The position numbers and the translations under genes are program-made. The notes beneath the pieces are model-generated. The model was not told where the DNA came from and searched no databases. It saw nothing but the letters and a program-made list of their open reading frames with translations. Source: Novosphingobium silvae (lineage in GTDB: Bacteria > Pseudomonadota > Alphaproteobacteria > Sphingomonadales > Sphingomonadaceae). Taken from it: a stretch of 34,989 nucleotides of DNA. The DNA lies in assembly GCF_009856825.1 (NCBI RefSeq), contig NZ_WVTD01000027.1, positions 1-34,989 of the forward strand. The letters are read 5' to 3'. Shown in pieces: positions 30,535-34,989 of the stretch (the first letter of the stretch is position 1; each line of letters starts with the position of its first letter).

Positions 30535-30559
30535 CCTTGCCCACGGGGTGCCCCCGGCC

Positions 30560-30597
30560 ACCTGTCCAAACGGATAGGGCTATCCCAATGCACAGGG
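30560..30597. promoter_or_regulatory. 38-bp nested palindrome upstream of TonB receptor 2
   Basis: The inner repeat GGATA-gggc-TATCC (30572-30585) is centred on the same point as an outer pair, ACCTGT (30560-30565) and ACAGGG (30592-30597). Thirteen of 19 mirrored positions pair. The outer half-sites equal lux-box halves but are 26 bp apart rather than 8. It lies 64 bp before the receptor start. It could be two nested operators for different regulators. Confidence 0.5.
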
Positions 30598-30660
30598 CCG
30601 CGCCCCTGCGCGCGCAAGGTAGGCAAGGGACAACAAGAATAACCTCGGGAGATGATCGAA

Positions 30661-33117
30661 ATGCGCCGCGCGCCCTCCATGCTGCTCGCCTCCACAATGC
30701 TGACCCTGATCGCGGCCCCCGCGATCGCGCAAGAGGCCGCGCCTCCGGCCCAGGGCGACACCGCGCAGGCCGGCGGCCTCGGCGACATCATCGTCACCGC
30801 CCGCAAGCGGCAGGAAACCGCGCAGGACGTGCCCGTCGCCGTCACCGCGATCACCGCCGAGCAGATCGTCACCCGCGACGTCACCAGCGTGGAGAAGATC
30901 ACCGCCATCGCACCGCAGTTCAGCGTGGGCCGCGACTCAAACGGTTCGGGCGCGCAGCTGACCCTGCGCGGCATCGGCTCGTCCTCCACCTCGATCGGCA
31001 TCGAGCAGTCGGTCGCGGTCGTGGTGGACGGTGCCTACTATGGCCAGGGCCGCGTAATCCAGGAAGGCTTCTTCGACCTGGCCCGCGTGGAAGTGCTCAA
31101 GGGACCGCAGGCCCTGTTCTTCGGCAAGAACGCGACCGCCGGCGTTATCTCGATCACCACCGCCGATCCCACCGCCGCGCCCGAATTCATGATCAAGGGC
31201 GGCTACGAGTTCAAGAGCGAGCAGTACCGCGTCGAAGGCTATGCCTCGATGCCGCTGACTGACACTTTGGGCTTCCGCGTCGCTGCGCGCTACACCAAGA
31301 TGGACGGCGGCTATTATCGCAACATCGCCGACGACATCACCTATACCGAGCTCGACGCCGCCACCGGCGCGCTGACCTCGCACACTGCGACACCTGCCGC
31401 GCGCAAGGCACCCGGGGAGGAGGAATTCCTGGCCCGCGCCACGCTGAAGTGGGAGCCGGTCGACCGCCTGACGGTGAGCCTCAAGGGCAGCGTCGACGTC
31501 AGCAAGGTAAACAATTCCTCGTGGAACTACGTCGCCTTCCGCTGCGGCAACGGGGACAGCTCGCAGCTCAACGGGTATCCTTGCGAACGCGATTTCGTCA
31601 CGCACCAGAACAACATGCCCGCCGACATCGCGGCGAACTATCCCTACGCCAAGAGCGACGGATCGCTTTACAACAAGTACCGCTCGGCCAGCGGCACGCT
31701 CAACGTGACTTACGATGCAGACCTCCTGCAGCTCTCGTCCGTCACCAACTACCAGTGGAACAACAACCGCTGGACCTGCGCGTGCGATTTCCAGTCCGGC
31801 GGAAGCGAGAACGGCATCGGCCCGACCTGGGCCACCGAGAATTCGTCGTGGAAGGCTTTCAGCCAGGAGCTGCGCGCGCTTACCCAGTTCGACGGTCCGT
31901 TCAACATGATGGTCGGCGTGCTTTACCAGAAGACCAAGCGCGACTTCGATCAGTTCGTGCTGACCGGCGGCGTCTCCAACTCCGCCGCGCCGGAAGGTTA
32001 CGAGTATGTCACCTCGGCCAAGGACAGCTTCACCAAAGGCGAGACCATGGCCGTCTTCGGCCAGCTGACCTACAGAATCCTGCCCGATCTCGAACTGGCG
32101 GGCGGCGTGCGGTATACCGACGAGACGAAGAACAGCTTCTTCACCCAGCCCTACAACAACCCGCTTCTGACCGGCGTCTTCCGCGATCAGGACGATCCGG
32201 ACGGGCTTGGGGAGGTCGTGGCGCGCCAGCACTTCCGCAACTGGTCGCCCGAAGCCACGCTGACCTGGAAGCCCACGGCCGACCTCATGGTCTACGGCGC
32301 CTACAAGACCGCCTACAAGTCGGGAGGGTTCTCGAATGGGGGGATCAACTCCAAGCTTTCCACCGACCCGACTGCGGACTTGACCTTCGATCCTGAAAAG
32401 GCGGAAGGCTTCGAGATTGGCTTCAAGTCCACCCTCCTGTCGAACCAGCTGCGCTTCAACGTGACCGCGTTCAACTACAAGTATTCCAATCTCCAGGTGG
32501 ACTTCTTCAACTCGCCGATCTTCGCCTTCCAGACGCTCACCGCCGATGCGCGGACCAAGGGCATCGAGGTGGAATGGCAATTCGCGCCCAACGGCATCCC
32601 CGGCTTCGACATCCACGGCTCGATCAACTACGACAAGGCGCGTTATACCGACTTCCCGCTGGCGCCCTGCTATGCCGGCCAGACCCCGGCAGAGGGATGC
32701 AACCTTGCCGGGAACGCCCGCCAGGACCTTGGCGGTGCGCCGCTTTCGGTGGCGCCCCGGTGGACCGGCAACCTCGGCATCAACTACGAAGTCTCGGTCG
32801 GCACCTCCAACAAGCTGGGGTTCAACGTCGATAGCAGGTATTCCGCGAGCTACCTTGCCTCCGGCTTCGGCAACCCGCTGTCACGCCAGGACAAGTTCCT
32901 GACGATCGACGCCGGCGTGCGGTTCGGCGCCGAGGACGACAACTGGCAGCTCGCCGTCATCGGCAAGAACCTGACCAACCAGTTCTACGTCAGCGGCGTG
33001 GTCGACGGCCCCTCCACCGGCAGCGGCACGGGCACTCCCGGCGGCATCAAGGCCGACCAGCTGGGCTTCGGCACTCTGCCCCGCACCGTCATGGTCGAAG
33101 TGACCAAGCGGTTCTGA
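30661..33117 (+). CDS. TonB-dependent outer-membrane receptor 2
   Basis: This is an 818-residue outer-membrane importer. The signal peptide is about 1-23 (cut AIA-QE), with the TonB box region GDIIVTARKRQ (41-51). The plug contains VPVAVTAITAEQI, VAVVVDGAYYG and VEVLKGPQALFFGKNATAGVI. The beta barrel ends in Phe (VEVTKRF), typical for BAM recognition. Two cysteine-containing loops (FRCGNGD and WTCACDF) lie in predicted extracellular parts. ATG 30661 has GGGAG nine bases upstream; ATG 30652 abuts that site and is less likely. It differs well from receptor 1, so the pair probably import different compounds. It is divergent from the intact MDR gene. Confidence 0.94.
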   Translation: MRRAPSMLLASTMLTLIAAPAIAQEAAPPAQGDTAQAGGLGDIIVTARKRQETAQDVPVAVTAITAEQIVTRDVTSVEKITAIAPQFSVGRDSNGSGAQLTLRGIGSSSTSIGIEQSVAVVVDGAYYGQGRVIQEGFFDLARVEVLKGPQALFFGKNATAGVISITTADPTAAPEFMIKGGYEFKSEQYRVEGYASMPLTDTLGFRVAARYTKMDGGYYRNIADDITYTELDAATGALTSHTATPAARKAPGEEEFLARATLKWEPVDRLTVSLKGSVDVSKVNNSSWNYVAFRCGNGDSSQLNGYPCERDFVTHQNNMPADIAANYPYAKSDGSLYNKYRSASGTLNVTYDADLLQLSSVTNYQWNNNRWTCACDFQSGGSENGIGPTWATENSSWKAFSQELRALTQFDGPFNMMVGVLYQKTKRDFDQFVLTGGVSNSAAPEGYEYVTSAKDSFTKGETMAVFGQLTYRILPDLELAGGVRYTDETKNSFFTQPYNNPLLTGVFRDQDDPDGLGEVVARQHFRNWSPEATLTWKPTADLMVYGAYKTAYKSGGFSNGGINSKLSTDPTADLTFDPEKAEGFEIGFKSTLLSNQLRFNVTAFNYKYSNLQVDFFNSPIFAFQTLTADARTKGIEVEWQFAPNGIPGFDIHGSINYDKARYTDFPLAPCYAGQTPAEGCNLAGNARQDLGGAPLSVAPRWTGNLGINYEVSVGTSNKLGFNVDSRYSASYLASGFGNPLSRQDKFLTIDAGVRFGAEDDNWQLAVIGKNLTNQFYVSGVVDGPSTGSGTGTPGGIKADQLGFGTLPRTVMVEVTKRF

Positions 33118-33127
33118 GACAGCCGGC

Positions 33128-33217
33128 GGGCGAGCGAGCGAGCGCTCGCCCGGAAGCCCGTTCATCCTTCCCGCTGAAACGAAGAAGGCGGAGCCTCGCG
33201 GCCCCGCCTTCTTCGTT
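33128..33217. terminator. Two tandem hairpins after TonB receptor 2 (bidirectional terminator)
   Basis: Hairpin 1 is GGGCGAGC/GCTCGCCC (33128-33151). Hairpin 2 has a perfect 14-bp stem, AACGAAGAAGGCGG (33178-33191) with CCGCCTTCTTCGTT (33204-33217). Hairpin 2 includes U-rich 3' arms on both strands, so it can end both the receptor transcript and the convergent SnoaL-like gene (stop at 33257). Confidence 0.8.
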
Positions 33218-33256
33218 CATGTCCTCGTCGGGCTATTCGCGCGGCTCCGTCCCGGC

Positions 33257-33685
33257 TCACACTCCTTTGGGAGCATGCTGGCGGTTGATGTTGCGGAACG
33301 ACCGGCTCGCAAAGTACCACCGCCCCTCAATCCTGATGCAGGTGTCCTCGTAGACCCCGCGGTCGCGCATCGTCACGCCATCCTGGTCATAGACCTCCGA
33401 GGTGTAGCTGCGCATCGTCGCCCGATCTCCGTCCACCTCGATCGATCCCGGCCAGGCCTCGAACATGATGCCGGGGTAAGCCCTCATCGCCTCGATCCAC
33501 ATGGCGACGATCGCCTCGCGGCCCTTGGTCGTGCCGATCTCGGGATAGTCGGGCAGCGACCACTCCGCGTCGGGCGCCCAGGTCTCGCCCCAGTGGCCCG
33601 CATCGCGGCGCGTCACGGCGTCGGCATAAGTCTCGAGCAGTTCACGGATGGCAAGGCGATCCTCGAAAGGTCCGGTGAAGGGCAT
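33257..33685 (-). CDS. SnoaL-like / NTF2-fold protein (first)
   Basis: This 142-residue protein has the NTF2/SnoaL cone fold. LAIRELLETYADAVTRRD (about 11-28) is the typical first helix pair, followed by WAPDAEWSLPDYPEIG and GREAIVAMWIEAMRAYPG. The C-terminal strands carry YEDTCIRIEGRWYFASRSF. This fold includes ketosteroid isomerase-like enzymes, dehydratases and beta subunits of ring-hydroxylating oxygenases. The C-terminus looks closest to the SnoaL_4 group. Start 33683-33685 is chosen because GGGAGA lies seven bases upstream; an ATG at 33700 and longer frames are less likely. It is downstream of the Rieske ferredoxin by 79 bp. A degenerate lux-box-like element lies in that gap. Confidence 0.87.
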   Translation of the reverse strand: MPFTGPFEDRLAIRELLETYADAVTRRDAGHWGETWAPDAEWSLPDYPEIGTTKGREAIVAMWIEAMRAYPGIMFEAWPGSIEVDGDRATMRSYTSEVYDQDGVTMRDRGVYEDTCIRIEGRWYFASRSFRNINRQHAPKGV

Positions 33686-33741
33686 CTGGCATTCTCCCAT
33701 GTCGTTTGCGCGTGATGCTAGTGCCTGGACGACCGGCGGAA

Positions 33742-33761
33742 ACCTGTGCCTTGTGGCAGGG
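33742..33761. promoter_or_regulatory. Degenerate lux-box-like element upstream of the SnoaL-like gene
   Basis: ACCTGTGCCTTGTGGCAGGG matches the lux-box arms at 10 of 12 positions with the correct 8-bp spacer. It is 56 bp before the start at 33685. The minus-strand hexamer TAGCAT (33720-33715) lies about 31 bp from its centre, matching the geometry at 20653-20672. It is in the 79-bp gap behind the ferredoxin gene. Confidence 0.4.
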
Positions 33762-33764
33762 CCC

Positions 33765-34127
33765 CTACTGCGGCACGGGTCTCTCGTCGGGTCCCGGCGG
33801 GACATCGGGCACGGCAACTTCGATCATCCCGCCTTCGATCCTCAACGGAAAGGTCCTGAGATCGGCATAGGTTCCGCCGATGCATCGTCCGGTGGCCGCC
33901 TCGAAGCGGGCGCCGTGCAGCGGACACATGATCGCGCCGCGCCGCACGCGTCCGGGCGATAGCAGCGCCGCCTGGTGCGTGCAGCGGTCGTTGACCGCGC
34001 GCAGTCCTTCCTCGGTCCTGAGGACAAGGACGCTCCATCCCGCAAGCCGCAGGGCCACCTTGCCTTCTTCCGGAAACTCGCTCTCGGCGATCACGGGATG
34101 ATAGGTTTGCGACGTCGTCGTGCTCAT
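33765..34127 (-). CDS. Rieske-type [2Fe-2S] ferredoxin
   Basis: This 120-residue small electron carrier has Cys49-x-His51 (DRCTHQAAL) and Cys68-xx-His71 (IMCPLHGARF) as cluster ligands, in a single Rieske domain (about 9-108) with a short proline-rich tail (VPPGPDERPVPQ). Such ferredoxins pass electrons from an NAD(P)H reductase to Rieske oxygenases, and either of the two oxygenases in this window could be its partner. No ferredoxin reductase gene is visible here, so that component must be elsewhere. Start ATG 34125-34127. It is divergent from a second SnoaL-like gene. Confidence 0.92.
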   Translation of the reverse strand: MSTTTSQTYHPVIAESEFPEEGKVALRLAGWSVLVLRTEEGLRAVNDRCTHQAALLSPGRVRRGAIMCPLHGARFEAATGRCIGGTYADLRTFPLRIEGGMIEVAVPDVPPGPDERPVPQ

Positions 34128-34226
34128 TTCAGCTATTCACCAGCGCTTTCATCCGCCTCTCCAGACCCTTTGCTTACCCGCATGGGACGGGCTGGGAAGG
34201 CTGGCCTAAACGCTAGGTTCGCCCGC

Positions 34227-34252
34227 GCGCAGGCGTGGCCACACTCCTGCGC
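34227..34252. promoter_or_regulatory. Inverted repeat upstream of the second SnoaL-like gene
   Basis: Perfect 7-bp arms, GCGCAGG (34227-34233) and CCTGCGC (34246-34252), flank an inner palindrome GTGGCCAC (34235-34242). It lies 21 bp before the start at 34274, where a bound repressor would block initiation. Confidence 0.4.
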
Positions 34253-34273
34253 AAACAAGCGGGACCAGGATCG

Positions 34274-34687
34274 ATGAGCATGACACCCGAAGAGATGACC
34301 GAGTTCGTGGACCGCCTATACGCGACGTGCGCCTCTGGCGACTGGTCGGCGGTGGAGGACATGCTGACGGAAGATTTTGCGGCGCACGAGGCGGATGCCT
34401 TGCCGATGGCTGGCACTTACCGGGGCAAGGGCGGTCTGCGCGAGCTGTTTACTGTCGTGATGGGGATGGTGGACGTCGCGGGCCTGGAGCGGCGCGATCT
34501 GGCGCTCGGGCGGGACTGTGCGATCGCGGTGCTGACGATGCGCTTTGCCGATCCTTCGCTGGCCCCGGCGGAGCTGTGCGAGATGATGGTGTTTCGCGGC
34601 GGGCTGTGCTGCGAGATCCGGCCGTACTACTACGATCCTGCGGTGTTTCACGCGGCGGTCGTGGCGAAGGCCGGCGCGCTGGCGTAG
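34274..34687 (+). CDS. SnoaL-like / NTF2-fold protein (second)
   Basis: This 137-residue NTF2-fold protein starts with FVDRLYATCASGDWSAVEDML (first helices, about 8-28), then DFAAHEADALPMAGTYRGKGGL, and ends with MMVFRGGLCCEIRPYYYDPAVF, a common SnoaL_2 ending. ATG 34274 has AGGA just upstream. The frame opens earlier at 34235 across an operator-like repeat, which is unlikely to be coding. The Cys pair near 115 is unusual. It is divergent from the Rieske ferredoxin and convergent with tRNA-fMet. A role as isomerase or hydratase in the pathway is possible. Confidence 0.85.
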   Translation: MSMTPEEMTEFVDRLYATCASGDWSAVEDMLTEDFAAHEADALPMAGTYRGKGGLRELFTVVMGMVDVAGLERRDLALGRDCAIAVLTMRFADPSLAPAELCEMMVFRGGLCCEIRPYYYDPAVFHAAVVAKAGALA

Positions 34688-34711
34688 GGGCCGGCGTATT
34701 GTTTTGGTGTA

Positions 34712-34788
<77 letters not shown>

Positions 34789-34863
34789 TCACCGATTTGG
34801 GGCTGAGTGTCAGCCCGGGAAGCTTTGTTGTCTGTCCAGTTCGACTGCGTCGACCTGGACGGC

Positions 34864-34910
34864 GGGCTGCTCCACCCCGCGTCACCGTTTTGGGCTGAGT
34901 GTGTCAGCCT
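34864..34910 (-). repeat. Truncated duplicate of the tRNA-fMet 5' end and its leader
   Basis: This 47-nt block repeats 34771-34816 in the same orientation, 93 bp away, with one substitution, a 1-nt deletion and a 2-nt insertion. It contains the first 19 nt of the tRNA (34863-34881) and about 28 nt of upstream leader, then diverges. A hairpin-prone stretch CCAGTTCGAC/GTCGACCTGG (near 34838-34860) separates the two copies. It is probably a deletion remnant of a tandem tRNA array or an integration scar. Confidence 0.75.
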
Positions 34911-34943
34911 GCAAAGCGTTGGCCTTGGCGTTGCAAGGCATGC

Positions 34944-34964
34944 AAAAAGGGGGCTTTGGCCCCC
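34944..34964 (-). terminator. Intrinsic terminator upstream of tRNA-fMet (for a gene beyond the edge)
   Basis: On the minus strand, GGGGGC-caaa-GCCCCC is followed by TTTTT (34944-34948). It would end a minus-strand transcript coming from the right of the window, such as an rRNA operon. Alternatively it may attenuate transcription entering the tRNA. Confidence 0.75.
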
Positions 34965-34989
34965 CTGATGCGTTTGTCATTGTGATGGG

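Noticed and set aside
33131..33151. GAGC-unit run after TonB receptor 2 as a simple-sequence phase-variation tract
   Set aside because: There are only about three units, outside any coding sequence, and it is better explained as part of a terminator hairpin.

Overview
This window is high-GC DNA that looks like an alphaproteobacterium of the Sphingomonadaceae (Novosphingobium/Sphingobium type). That is an inference from gene content: two large TonB-dependent receptors, many short-chain dehydrogenases (SDRs), several Rieske proteins, and an initiator tRNA at the right edge. No rRNA or housekeeping protein is present to fix the genus. The region reads as a catabolic accessory cluster for a hydrophobic, probably polycyclic or terpenoid/steroid-like carboxylic substrate. 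The substrate itself cannot be read from the sequence.

Layout. At 1-5448 a minus-strand operon encodes, in transcription order, a DUF35 protein, a thiolase-like (SCP-x/Ltp type) protein, an acyl-CoA dehydrogenase large subunit, and the E1 alpha, E1 beta and lipoyl subunits of a 2-oxoacid dehydrogenase. It is divergent from a GMC flavin oxidoreductase (5552-7192). A LuxR-type regulator (7232-8005, minus) is divergent from a second acyl-CoA dehydrogenase of small-subunit type (8169-9290). At 9402-11635 a Rieske oxygenase is translationally coupled to a ThuA-like protein (minus). At 11778-16413 a plus-strand operon carries three SDRs, a ketosteroid-dehydrogenase-like flavoprotein and a VOC (glyoxalase-fold) protein, followed by a small secreted protein. 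At 17395-20573 lie an SDR and TonB receptor 1 (minus). A zinc-free MDR reductase at 20726-21739 is broken by one in-frame TAA. Two divergent SDRs fill 21859-23578, then comes a gene-free stretch. A CoA ligase (minus) is divergent from a second Rieske oxygenase, a sugar-isomerase-fold protein and an EthD protein (24076-28257). After two small uncharacterised genes around an array of palindromes (28314-29426), an intact MDR paralogue (minus) is divergent from TonB receptor 2 (29498-33117). The right end holds two SnoaL-fold proteins around a Rieske ferredoxin, then tRNA-fMet.

A working model, which is inference: TonB receptors import the compound. The CoA ligase activates a carboxylate. The two acyl-CoA dehydrogenases and the thiolase-like/DUF35 pair shorten a side chain. 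Rieske oxygenases, the KSTD-like flavoprotein, SDRs, GMC and MDR enzymes oxidise or reduce the ring system. The E1/E2 complex would consume a 2-oxoacid product. The strongest regulatory clue is a 20-bp element at 20653-20672 whose two 6-bp arms are identical to those of the classical lux box. It sits upstream of TonB receptor 1 with a -10-like hexamer at the expected distance. A weaker copy lies upstream of the SnoaL gene at 33257-33685. Together with the unpaired LuxR gene this suggests a LuxR-solo regulon.
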